Assembly (NCBI GenBank): GCA_026647215.1 | Contig: JAPKHC010000001.1 | Coordinates: 381,303-445,302, forward strand | DNA from: F1-120-MAGs118 sp013360535 | Lineage (GTDB): Bacteria; Planctomycetota; UBA1135; GCA-002686595 | Direction of reading: 5' to 3' | Length of the DNA: 64,000 nt | Part shown: positions 39,374 through 48,800 of the stretch, piece after piece | How positions within the stretch are numbered: the first letter of the stretch is position 1 | Layout: each line of letters starts with the position of its first letter | Position numbers and translations under genes: made by a program | The notes under the pieces: model-generated | Databases searched by the model: none | Seen by the model: the letters and a program-made list of their open reading frames with translations, nothing else | Told to the model about the DNA's origin: nothing

Positions 39374-40936
39374 ATGGCTCCGATCGGCGAAAACTCCAGT
39401 TCACGCGAGTTCGAGGGTTTTCCGCTCGCGCGCGTGGGGTGGTGGATCGCGGTCACGCTGCTCCTGCTCGCGGGGCTGACCCGCGCGCGCGGAGCGTGGT
39501 ACAGCTACGGCCTCGACGGATACGCCGACGAGCCCGAGGTGATCGACCCGGCGTTGCGCGCGGCGAAGGGCGACTTCCGGCCGGAGCGTTTCCTCTATCC
39601 AGGCTGGACCTCGTACACGATCGGGGCGACCTACAAGGTGCTCGATGTCGTGGGCTTCGGCGGGGAGGCGGGCTTCCTGCCCGAAGAGCCGAGCGCGGAC
39701 CACTTCGTCGTCGGGCGGCTCGTCGTGTTCGCGACCGGGCTGCTTTCCGCGCTCGTTGCCGCGCTCGTCGGGCGCCGGTTGTTCGGGCCGTGGGCGGGAG
39801 TCGCGGCCTGTGCGCTGCTTCTCGCGAGCCCCGAATTCGTCTCGATGGGCTACATCGTGCAGGTCAACACGCCGGCGAGCCTGTGGACCGCGCTCGCGAT
39901 CCTCTTCTCGGCGAACGTGTACCGGCTCGGGCGGCGTCCGCGCGACTACGTGCTCGCCGGGATCTGCGCCGGGCTCGCCGTCGGCTGCAAGTACAACAGT
40001 TATCCGGCCGCGTTCTCGCTGCTCGTCGCGCACCTCGCGGCGCCGCGGGATTCGCGCGGCTGGCGCCATCCGTGGTTCGTGCTCGGCGCGGCGCTCGTGC
40101 CGCTCACGTTTCTTCTGACCACGCCCTACGCGCTGATCGACTTCGAGCGCTTCCTCGAGTCGATCCGCTTCCTCAATCAGGTCTATCAGGACCAGCACTG
40201 GCCGCTGCACACGAGTACGTCCGGCGGCAGTTGGCTCAACTACCTCGAGCGCATCTGGAAGGCCGGCTGGCCCTACGAGCTCTCGGTCGCCGCGCTCCTC
40301 GGCACGCTCGCCTGGTGCGGGAAGGACTGGCGCCGGCCGCTGCTCGTGCTCGGCGCCGCTGCGCTCAACCTAGGCTTCCTCGGCTTCTACAAGGTCTACT
40401 TCCTGCGCCACCTGCTGCCCGTTTTTCCGCCGCTGGCGGTGATGTCGGGCGCCGCCGTGCAGTGGGCGATCGACCGCGTCGATCCTTCGCGTGCGCGGCG
40501 GGTCGCGACGGGTGCTGTCGCGGCGCTCTTCGTTCTTGGGCTGGGATTCCGCTCGTTCGTCGACACGCAGGAGAAGCTCGAGGGCAAGACGAAGGTCGAC
40601 TCGCGGCAGGCGGCCAAGGTCTGGATCGAGGAGCACGTGCCGAAAGGCGCGCGCATCGCCTGCGAGGAACGCTCGCCGAAGCTCGAGGGCTATGAGCTGG
40701 TCGCGGCGCGCTCGATCGCGGCGCCCGAGGACCGCACGGCCGAGATCGAGGCCAAGGCTGACTGGGTCGTCGTGACGCTGATGAGCGAGCGCCTGATCGA
40801 GCGCGATCCGGCCTGGGCCGGGGCGCGGGAGGTGTACGAGCGGTTCGCCGCGCGCCACGAGCTCGCCGCGGAGTTCCTCGGTCGCGGCGTCGACTACGCG
40901 GGTCGCGACATCCGCATCTTCCGCATCGTGCGCTGA
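39374..40936 (+). CDS. GT-C (GT39-like) membrane glycosyltransferase-like protein
   Basis: 520-aa polytopic membrane protein. The first periplasmic loop contains GLDGYADEPEVIDPAL, the Asp-Glu motif expected for GT-C transferases using polyprenyl-phosphate sugars; about ten hydrophobic helices follow. The C-terminal ~100 residues are soluble (KVWIEEHVPKGARIACEERS), a common periplasmic extension in this family. Substrate and acceptor are unknown. It stands alone with its own promoter, convergent with efp. Confidence 0.75.
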   Translation: MAPIGENSSSREFEGFPLARVGWWIAVTLLLLAGLTRARGAWYSYGLDGYADEPEVIDPALRAAKGDFRPERFLYPGWTSYTIGATYKVLDVVGFGGEAGFLPEEPSADHFVVGRLVVFATGLLSALVAALVGRRLFGPWAGVAACALLLASPEFVSMGYIVQVNTPASLWTALAILFSANVYRLGRRPRDYVLAGICAGLAVGCKYNSYPAAFSLLVAHLAAPRDSRGWRHPWFVLGAALVPLTFLLTTPYALIDFERFLESIRFLNQVYQDQHWPLHTSTSGGSWLNYLERIWKAGWPYELSVAALLGTLAWCGKDWRRPLLVLGAAALNLGFLGFYKVYFLRHLLPVFPPLAVMSGAAVQWAIDRVDPSRARRVATGAVAALFVLGLGFRSFVDTQEKLEGKTKVDSRQAAKVWIEEHVPKGARIACEERSPKLEGYELVAARSIAAPEDRTAEIEAKADWVVVTLMSERLIERDPAWAGAREVYERFAARHELAAEFLGRGVDYAGRDIRIFRIVR

Positions 40937-41011
40937 ACGTCGCGAAAGCGCGCGAGGCCGCCGCGATCGCTCGCGCCGGCCTCGGTGTGGATGCGGAACC
41001 TCGGAGAGGCG

Positions 41012-41560
41012 TCAGCTTGTGATGCGCTCGCGGAACTCGAGCGTCACCGGGTCGATGCGCACCTTCTCGCCGACGTTGACGAGGTTGGACACCTTGACCT
41101 TGATGCCGTTCTCGAGCATCGCGTCCTTCCACGACGCGTTGGCGCCCTTCATCGGCGGCGCGCACTCGGCGACCTTGCAGATCACCGACGACGGCGGGCT
41201 GACGGTGACGAGCCTGCCGTTGACGAGGAAGCCGACGTACTTGTCCGAGCCCCACAGGAGCGCGTCCTTGGCGGCCTCGATCGAGCAGCGGAACTCGTTG
41301 CCTTCGCCGTCGTAGAAGACCTCTTCCGGGCCTTCCTGGTAGGAGTGCGAGAGCTCGATGTTGTCCTTCTCGAGGACCTCGAACTTGGTGTCGCCGTGCT
41401 CCTTGAGCTCGGTCACACGACCGGTGAGCAGGTCCTTCAGCGTGACGAACACGTACTGGCGCCGGTCGTTGCGCATGATGCTCCAGTCGATGACGGTGCA
41501 CATGCGGCCTTGGTGGTCGACCAGGTAGCCCTTGCGGATATCGAGCGCGGATGCTTGCAC
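41012..41560 (-). CDS. efp: Elongation factor P with noncanonical loop
   Basis: 182-aa translation factor EF-P, which relieves ribosome stalling at polyproline stretches. The KOW-like N-terminal domain and two OB domains are recognisable from DIRKGYLVDHQGR, VTLKDLLTGR and VSPPSSVICKVAECAPPMKG. The tip loop of domain I, normally KPGKGQA with the modified Lys34, reads IMRNDRRQY (residues 28-36), placing Arg33 at the Lys34 position and removing the PGKG turn. Start GTG 41560 has GAGGAAG at a good distance, and a TACACT promoter box lies 38 bases upstream, separating it from the cupin gene. Confidence 0.88.
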   Translation of the reverse strand: MQASALDIRKGYLVDHQGRMCTVIDWSIMRNDRRQYVFVTLKDLLTGRVTELKEHGDTKFEVLEKDNIELSHSYQEGPEEVFYDGEGNEFRCSIEAAKDALLWGSDKYVGFLVNGRLVTVSPPSSVICKVAECAPPMKGANASWKDAMLENGIKVKVSNLVNVGEKVRIDPVTLEFRERITS

Positions 41561-41598
41561 GGAGAACTTCCTCGGAACAAAGAGATTGGAGGGCGAAA

Positions 41599-41604
41599 AG
41601 TGTA
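41599..41604 (-). promoter_or_regulatory. -10 box TACACT for efp
   Basis: Minus-strand TACACT followed by TTTCGCCCTCC, 38 bases before the efp GTG. Together with the ygiQ and tRNA-Met boxes it shares the TTCGCCC element. Confidence 0.45.
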
Positions 41605-41618
41605 GCGTCGATTCCGTC

Positions 41619-42077
41619 TCAGAGGAACTCGATGCGGCCCTGGGGCAGCAGGTACACGATCAGCATCGTCCCACCCTTGACCGTGGGCACGTGCTGGGAG
41701 CCCGGGGCCTCGACGACCCAGCCCGCAGGCTGGTCCATGAACGTCGGCGTGCCCTCGAGGGCCATGCAGAAGTTGATTTCGCCGTTGGGGTGACGGTGCA
41801 GCGGCCCGGCGCCGTTCATGTGCACCACGTCGATCGAGAAATCGCCCGTTTCCGGCGTGGCCTTCGCGGCGCGGCCGTAGCGCACGGGCAGCTCGCCGCG
41901 GTTGGCGATCTCGCCCTTCTCGAGCAGCTCCACGAGCTTCTTCTGCAGCTCCCTCGCGGCCGGACCCGCGGGATCGAGGCGCTGGGTGAGCGTCGCACGC
42001 GCGGCGGCGGGGTCGGTGGGGGAGACGCCCTTGGCGGCGTCGAGCAGGGGACGGAAGGTCTCGATCAGGCTCGTCAT
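41619..42077 (-). CDS. Small cupin-like protein (DUF4863/PnbB-like)
   Basis: 152-aa protein with a helical N-terminus and a cupin-type C-terminus: VVHMNGAGPLHRHPNGEINFCMAL resembles a cupin metal motif (HxH...E), followed by PAGWVVEAPGSQHVPTV with a further His. The layout and size resemble DUF4863/4-hydroxylaminobenzoate lyase (PnbB)-like proteins, but I am not sure of the family. The start ATG 42077 was chosen over an upstream one that would overlap the preceding gene's end. It follows the GT-C-like gene by 32 bases and could be co-transcribed with it. Confidence 0.7.
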   Translation of the reverse strand: MTSLIETFRPLLDAAKGVSPTDPAAARATLTQRLDPAGPAARELQKKLVELLEKGEIANRGELPVRYGRAAKATPETGDFSIDVVHMNGAGPLHRHPNGEINFCMALEGTPTFMDQPAGWVVEAPGSQHVPTVKGGTMLIVYLLPQGRIEFL

Positions 42078-42109
42078 GCCGCGCGTTGTAGCCGCACGCG
42101 GGCCCGCGC

Positions 42110-43720
42110 TCAACGGCGGAAGCGGATCAGGAGCAGCGCGCTGTCCGGGCGGAAGCCCCGCGCCTCGTCGAGCGGCACGAGCTCGAAGTCGTACTTGGCC
42201 CGGATGGCCTCATTGGGGCCCTGGCTCGCGCCCTGTTCGTCGAGCGCCTGCCACGCCTTGGGCAGGATCTTCCACGGCTCGCTCGCGCTGACGATGCGCG
42301 CGTTGAAGAACGTCGGCCGGTACTTCTCGAAGCCCGCGATCTCGACCTTGCGGTCGTGGCCGGGCATCTCGCGCGCCTTCGGATCGAGCGGGAGCAGCGG
42401 CTCGCGGTTGGTGAGCCCCTGCGTGTCGTACACGACGAGCTCGGGCGCGTAGTAGCCGAGCGCGCCGATGTTGCCGAGCACGATCGACTCGCCCGGCTTC
42501 GTCGCGAGCCCGAGCGCACGCCCGTCGAGCTGCCAGTTCTCGATGTCGACGACGCCCTTGGCCCACATCTCGTATTCGCCGCGGAAATCCTGGCTCCAGC
42601 GGAAGTGCGCGAGCTCGCGCCCCCCCCGCGGGACGGCGTGCACGTCGAAACACGGCAGCGCACCGAGAACCACGACGCCGCCGCCGAGCACGAGGCGCAG
42701 CGTCGGACTTGCGAGCGTCGCGAGCCACGCCCCGAGCGCGAGCGCGACGAACGGCATCGCCGGGACGAGCATGCGGTACATCATCATCCAGTCGCCGCCG
42801 AGCAGGATGAGGTAGGCGAAGGCGCTCGCGCAGAACACGAGCGAGCCGAGCGCGAGGCCCGAAACGTCGCGGCGAGCTCGCGTGAGCGCCCCGCCGAGCG
42901 CCAGCGGCACCGACACCACGCACAGACACAGGCTTGCTACGTACTGCGCGCCCCTCTGCAGGTATTTCGCGCCAAATGCGACCTTGATGCGCGCGGTGTT
43001 GGGCTGCAGCGCCTCGAAGTAGCTCCAGCGGAACGCGAGGTAGGCCAACGTGACTCCGAGCGAGACGAGCGCGACGAGCACGAGCGCGCGGAACATCGCG
43101 CGCCGTTCGTTCGTGTTCGCCGTCGCGAGCGCCGCGACTCCGCTCATCGCGACCCACACGAAGCCGTCCGCCCGCACCAGCACCGCCAAGGCCGCCCACA
43201 GCGCCGCCGCGCGCACTTTCGGGGCGCCCCGTTCGCTCGCGAGCGCGGCGAACACGCCGAACACGCACAGCGTGAACGCCATCGTCTCGAGGCCGCCCGT
43301 CGCCCAGACCGCGACCGGCGCCGCGGTTGCGCTCGCGAGCGTCGCCAACCGCGCGGGCCACGCGTCGCTCGCCGACAGCCTGCGCGTGCAGCGCGCGACG
43401 AGCGCGACGAGCCCGAAGGCGCACGCGACGCCAATGATTCGAGTCCACAGCTCCGGCGCGAGCCCGAGCAGCTCCAGCGCAGCGCACAGCAGCGTCCACA
43501 GGAAGTTCGAGAAGCCCTCGACCGGCGGCGTCTCGCCGAGGTTCCACACCAGCCCGTGCCCGTCCGCGAGGTGCCGGCCGTAGCGGTAGGAGATGAACGC
43601 GTCGTCGACGAGGAAGTCCATCTTCCACGCGAGCAGGGCGAGAAACGGCGCCGCGAGCCAGGCGGGAGAGAGGCCGCCGCGCGGCGAGGTCGTGCTGGAC
43701 TCCACAGGGAGAGTCTGCAC
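42110..43720 (-). CDS. GT-C membrane glycosyltransferase-like protein (AftB/ArnT-like)
   Basis: 536-aa polytopic membrane protein. The first loop reads KMDFLVDDAFISYRYGRHL, with the Asp-Asp and following NLGETPPVEGFSNFLW typical of GT-C enzymes of the mycobacterial AftB or ArnT type that use decaprenyl- or undecaprenyl-phosphate sugars. Multiple hydrophobic helices follow, and the C-terminal ~150 residues (VVDIENWQLDGRALG to the end) form a soluble periplasmic part. Start GTG 43720 gives the full first helix; no convincing ribosome site is seen. It is divergent from the membrane gene at 43823. Confidence 0.72.
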   Translation of the reverse strand: MQTLPVESSTTSPRGGLSPAWLAAPFLALLAWKMDFLVDDAFISYRYGRHLADGHGLVWNLGETPPVEGFSNFLWTLLCAALELLGLAPELWTRIIGVACAFGLVALVARCTRRLSASDAWPARLATLASATAAPVAVWATGGLETMAFTLCVFGVFAALASERGAPKVRAAALWAALAVLVRADGFVWVAMSGVAALATANTNERRAMFRALVLVALVSLGVTLAYLAFRWSYFEALQPNTARIKVAFGAKYLQRGAQYVASLCLCVVSVPLALGGALTRARRDVSGLALGSLVFCASAFAYLILLGGDWMMMYRMLVPAMPFVALALGAWLATLASPTLRLVLGGGVVVLGALPCFDVHAVPRGGRELAHFRWSQDFRGEYEMWAKGVVDIENWQLDGRALGLATKPGESIVLGNIGALGYYAPELVVYDTQGLTNREPLLPLDPKAREMPGHDRKVEIAGFEKYRPTFFNARIVSASEPWKILPKAWQALDEQGASQGPNEAIRAKYDFELVPLDEARGFRPDSALLLIRFRR

Positions 43721-43807
43721 AGGCGCGAGCGCGAGTGTCGAGGGACAATCTCGTCATCAGGGGGGCCCGGAAGCCCTCGTGGGCATGGAGCCGGGCCGAG
43801 CGATCCC

Positions 43808-43813
43808 TACAAT
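43808..43813 (+). promoter_or_regulatory. -10 box TACAAT
   Basis: TACAAT followed by TCCGCCTCG, 9 bases before the ATG at 43823. Confidence 0.45.
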
Positions 43814-43822
43814 TCCGCCTCG

Positions 43823-45817
43823 ATGCCCCACGCCGTGCGACGAGCCGTGATCGGAGCGCTGTTCGTCCTGCTCGCGAGCTGGGCGTGGCTGCCCGTGTTC
43901 CAGTCCGGCCTGCACGGCCGCGAGGCGGGGCTCGCGCACGCGTTCGCGGAGCCGAGCTCGGCGCTGCATTTCCTGTCCAACGACGGGCACGCATGGTTCG
44001 GCCTTCGGACGCTGCTTCCGGAGCCCGTGCTGCTCGTGCGAGTGGAGGCCGCGCTCTGGCTGCTGCTCGCCGCGTTTGCGCTCGGACGCACCGCTCGGCG
44101 CATTCTGCAGCCTTGGAGCGGCGGCGAGCTCGCCCGCGCGGCCGGTTGGGCCACGTCGCTGTTCCTCGCGGTGCATCCGCTCTCGACCGCGGCCATCGCC
44201 GACGCGTCCGCGCGCGGCAACCTGATCGCACTCGCGCTCGGCGCCTGCGCGACGTGGAGCTACCTGTACGCGCGGCAGGAGCGCGACTCGCGTGGCCTCT
44301 TCGTCGCAGGCGCCTGCACGATCCTCGCGGCTTTCGCCGGGGATTTTGCGTTCTCGCTGCCCGCCTGGCTCGCCGGCGCGGAGTTCCTCTCCGCCCACCG
44401 CCAGCGCAAGAGCTCCACGCGTGCGCGCTCGGCCGCCGGGACGCTGGTCGCCGCGCTGGTGGCCGTCAGCTTGCCCGTGCTCGTGCGCGCCGCGGCCTAT
44501 GGCAGCGTGCACGTGCCGTCGGCCATCGCCTCGGTGGTGCCCGACAGCGCGAGCGGTCTCGAACGCGGCGTGTTCCATGCTTTCGAGCGCCTCGGCACGC
44601 TGCTCCTGCCGGTCAACGCGCACACGATCGGAGCTTGGGGCTTCGCGCTCGCGGGGGTGCTCGCCCTGGCCGTGCTGCAGCCGATCCTGATCGCCGCGCG
44701 TTCGGCGCCGCGCCTGTGGGGGCGCATCCTCGGGCTCTGGGCCGTGGCCCTGCTGATTGCGGAAGCGCTCGGGCCCAGCGCGCGAGTGCACCCCGGCGAC
44801 CTGCGCGATGCGGCGGCGTTGCTCGGAGCGGTGGCGGTCGTTTCGGTTGGCCTCGGGCTCGGTTCCGTGGCGGTTTCCGGGCCGCGGCGGGTCGTCTTGC
44901 CGCTCGTGATGGGTCTTGGGCTCGCCGTACTGTCGCACTCGGGCGCCACGGCGCACCGCACGGCCGCGCGCGAGCTGGCGGCTATCGAGGCGGCGCTGAA
45001 GGGCGTGAAGGCGCCCGTCGCGTGGGTGATCGACCCGCCGGAGGTCGTGCTCGGCGTGCGTTGCACGGAAGGAACCCTCGAGGGCCTGACGCGGACGGCT
45101 GCGGTGCTGCGGACGTTGGGGAGCGATTTCTCGAGCGCGCGTGACGCGGGAATCGAGCTGGTGCAGCGCGTGGGGCAAGCGTGGAGCGTCACGCCGCTGT
45201 CGGCACCCAAGCCCAGCACGGGTCCTCGCGACTGGTTCCGCGAGGGGCGCTCGCCGGAGCTCGACCTCGACCCGTTCGAGGCGCGTGCGCTCGTCGTGCG
45301 CGCGACCGCGGACGCCGACACGTCGCGCGCGCCGGTGCTCGCGTGGCGCACGACGACCGCGGAGCAGGGTGGAACGAACGAAGCCGGGCGCATCGAAGGC
45401 GCGTGGGCCTACCTCGGCGAGGCGCCGGAGGCCGTGTTCGACCTTTCGAGCTCGCTCGAGTGGCTCGCGAGCGAACGTGTGCGGCAGGTCTGGAGCGTCG
45501 AGGGCTGGAGCCGCATCACGCAGGCCGAATTCCTTGGGGCTCTGCCGCAACCGGCGCTCGCCGGGCGCGCGCGGCTCGAGGGCGAGCGCTTCAGCGTGCG
45601 GCTGTCGGCCGAAGGCGAAGGCGCAGACGAACGGCGCGAGTGGTGGCTGCGTGCGCTGGTCGACGACCGCGCGGTCGAGGTCAGGCTCGAACGCAATGGC
45701 GAGGAACTTTCGACGCCGCAGTTCGGTGCGCTTCCGATGGCGTTCGGGAAGCTGTGGATCGAAGCGCGCATCGCAGGCCACGCCGTCGAGCGTGGCCTGA
45801 TGCCGTTCGAGCACTGA
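43823..45817 (+). CDS. Polytopic membrane protein of unknown function
   Basis: 664 aa, not confidently assigned. About ten hydrophobic helices fill residues 1-390, with an early periplasmic loop (SGLHGREAGLAHAFAEPSS) that lacks the clear DD/DE of the GT-C genes nearby; VHPLSTAAIADASARGNL resembles a motif of TMTC/DUF1736-like and O-mannosyl-transferase-related proteins, so a distant GT-C relation is possible. The C-terminal ~260 residues are soluble and mixed alpha/beta. It is convergent with the large membrane fusion gene, leaving six bases between stops. Confidence 0.7.
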   Translation: MPHAVRRAVIGALFVLLASWAWLPVFQSGLHGREAGLAHAFAEPSSALHFLSNDGHAWFGLRTLLPEPVLLVRVEAALWLLLAAFALGRTARRILQPWSGGELARAAGWATSLFLAVHPLSTAAIADASARGNLIALALGACATWSYLYARQERDSRGLFVAGACTILAAFAGDFAFSLPAWLAGAEFLSAHRQRKSSTRARSAAGTLVAALVAVSLPVLVRAAAYGSVHVPSAIASVVPDSASGLERGVFHAFERLGTLLLPVNAHTIGAWGFALAGVLALAVLQPILIAARSAPRLWGRILGLWAVALLIAEALGPSARVHPGDLRDAAALLGAVAVVSVGLGLGSVAVSGPRRVVLPLVMGLGLAVLSHSGATAHRTAARELAAIEAALKGVKAPVAWVIDPPEVVLGVRCTEGTLEGLTRTAAVLRTLGSDFSSARDAGIELVQRVGQAWSVTPLSAPKPSTGPRDWFREGRSPELDLDPFEARALVVRATADADTSRAPVLAWRTTTAEQGGTNEAGRIEGAWAYLGEAPEAVFDLSSSLEWLASERVRQVWSVEGWSRITQAEFLGALPQPALAGRARLEGERFSVRLSAEGEGADERREWWLRALVDDRAVEVRLERNGEELSTPQFGALPMAFGKLWIEARIAGHAVERGLMPFEH

Positions 45818-45823
45818 CGCGAG

Positions 45824-48800
45824 TTACTTGCCGGCGGGCACGGGCGTCTGGCCCGGCGGAGTTCCGGCGGGGGCCTGCGGCTGCGGTCCCGGCGTCCCCG
45901 CCAGCACCGCGAGTTGCATCTGGAGGTTCGCTTCCTGCTGCAGCAGGTCGTTCTGCCCCGGGTTGTGGTAGAGCGCGTAACGAATCTCGGAGAGCGCTTC
46001 CTTGAGGAGCTTCGTGCGACCCGCGGTGTCGCCGAGCGGCAGGCCCTCGGCCTCCATGCGCAGGATCTGCGTGTAGTTCATGCTCGCCTGCCACTGGCGC
46101 AGCTTCCAGTCGCGCAGGATCGTGCGGCGGAAGTACTCCTTGGCCTGCGCGTAGTTGCCCTTCTGGCCCACGATCTCGCCGAGCAACATCAGCGCATCGC
46201 CGTTGTCCTCGTACTCGACGAGCTGCTCGAGCAGCTGGCGCGCCTGATCGATCTGCTGCGCCTTGATCGCCAGCCGCGCGAGCACGAGCTTCGCGTCGGT
46301 GCGCGTCGTGCCCGCCTCCATCAGCTTGAGCAGCGTGTTGACGCACTCCTCGCCGCGTCCCAGCTGGTCGTAAGCCTGCGCGAGGGTCACCGAGGCGCCG
46401 CTGTTCTTCGGCTCGAGCGCGACGGCGTGCTGCAGGAACGGGAGCGCCGCTTCCGGGCCCTCGGCGGCCTTCACGAACTGCGACCAGTTGAAGGACTCGG
46501 AGAAGCCCATCTGCTCGATCGGCACTCGCAGGCCGCGCGAGGGCTTGCTCGGCGTGCCCTGGTCGGTGACCGACTGGACCCGCTGGCGCAGCTCGATCGC
46601 GAGCCGGTGCTCGCGTGTCAGGATGTTCTCGACGCTCGCCAGCGTCGGGCGCATCTCGTCGACGTGCAGCGGCTCCTTCTGTTCGTTGCGCCAGTGCGTG
46701 TAGCGGTCGAAGAGCCAGTCCGTCCCACCCTCGGGCAGCGGGTCGAAGCCCGCGTCCTTCTCGAGCAGGTCGGCGTTGCGGCCGAGGAACATGTTGCGCG
46801 CGCCGAGGTACTCGAGGCGCTGGTGGTCGTCGGTGTTGATCGGGCCTTCGCCGACCGCCGCCGCGAAGTGGCGCGCGTTGACGCCGTGGTAGGCGAGCAG
46901 GCCCGCGAGGTTGTACACGCCGACGCGCGCGAGGTCGCCGCGGATCTCGGGACGGTCGAAGAGCGCCTCCATGCGCTGGAAGTCGACCGGCAGCGGCTTC
47001 ATCGACGCGAGGCCGATCGTGTCGGACTCGACCGTCAGGAAGCACTCGACGTGCGGGAAGACCTGATGGATCGTGCGCGTGATGAGCTGGATCGTCTCGT
47101 TCGACTGCTCGTAGTGGTGGAACCACACCATCATGATGCCGTCGTCCGTCAGGCGATCGCGGCAGTCCTCGAAGAAGTCGATCGTGAACAGGCTGCCGAT
47201 GCCGGCGATCCACGGGTTCGACGGCTGCGAGACGATCAGGTCGTACTTGCGCGGCACCGTGCGCAGGAACGTGCGCGCGTCGTCGAGGTAGATGTGCGTC
47301 TTGGGGTTCGACAGCACCTGATGGTTGGCGTGCGTGAAGAGCTTGTCGGCGTCGAGCACCGCCTTGGAGATCTCGACCACGTCGATGCGCTCGACCTCGT
47401 CGTAGATCGAGATCGCGCCCGTCGTGACGCCCGAGCCGTGCCCGATCACCATCACGTTGCGCTTCGCCGCTTCGGTCACTTGCCCGGGCAGGAAGAACAT
47501 CGGGATGTGGCCCGACAGGAGGAACGTGATCATGTCGAGCGGGCCGGTCGAGGCGTCGCCCTTGCTGTTGATGTAGATCGCGGCGAGGCGCTCGCGGCGC
47601 ACGCCCATCACCGACGCGTCGGCGTCCTCGTCGAGGTAGAACTCGTCCCAGCCGGCGGCCTTCGGGGACGGATCCTGCAGGTGCTTCTTCTTCCACCAGT
47701 CGAAGCTCGAAGCGGGGTGGCGCGCGAGCATGAGCTCGTCGGCCTCCGCGGGCGGGCCCTTGCGCAGGCGGAGGTGGCCTTCGCTCTGGCGCAGCGTGCG
47801 CGCCCAGATCGGCTGCGTGCGCCCGCTCGTCGCGGCCGCGTCCATCGGCTGCACGCCTTCGATCGGGTGCGCGACGAAGCCGTACATCGCGTACAGGGCG
47901 GCCGCCGCCGTGGCGCTCAGGCCCGCGAGGCCACGTGCGAAGGCGGACGCGTCGGTTGCAGCGCCGAGCAGGAGCAGGATCGCGACGCCGTTGAGCACGA
48001 GGTTGAAGTGGAACGAGCCGTCGACGCCGCCCAAGGGCATCAGCACGAGGCTCGTCACGATCACGCCGAGCACGTTGCCGATCGTGTTCCAGGCGTAGGT
48101 GTTGCCGACCGTGCCGCCGATGTTCGCCGCGCTGCGCGCCTGGATCTGGCTGACGAGCGGGAAGCCGAAGCCGATGCAGATCGTCGGCAGGAGCAGCATC
48201 AGGAAGCAGTACCCCGCCTGACCCGCGAGGAACAGCTCGTAGCCCCACGGCACCTGGCCGGACGGGATCTGGTCCTCGGGGTTGGCGAACACGAGCAGCT
48301 CCGTGCGCAGCGAGCTGATCACGTAGGGCAGGCGCTCCATCAGCGGCGTGATCGCGATCAGCGACACGAGCACCGCCACCTGCGAGGCCGCGAGCCACCA
48401 CAGCGGGCGCTTCACGTTGACCAGCGACACGATCCAGCTTCCGATGCCGATGCCCGTGATGAAGCACATCAGCATCACGGTGAACGAGTTGTTCGACGAG
48501 CCGAAGCCCAGGCCGATCAGGCGCAGGAACACGATCTCGTAGCCCATCGCCGCGAAGCCGGAGAGCGCGAGCGCCCAGAGCGTGGCGCGGAACTGGCCCG
48601 CGGTGTACTGCGGGCCTTCGAGCGTGGCCGTGGGCTTGCTCTCTTCCGCCGCGACGAACTGCATGCGCGAGTCGGCGAGCCACACGAGGCCCGCGGCGAC
48701 GAAGTTCATCGTCGAGGCGACGCCGAGCGCCGACCAGATGCCCAGTTCCGGCAGCAGGTAGAAGCCCGCGGCGCCCGAGCCGAGCACGGCGCCGATGTTG

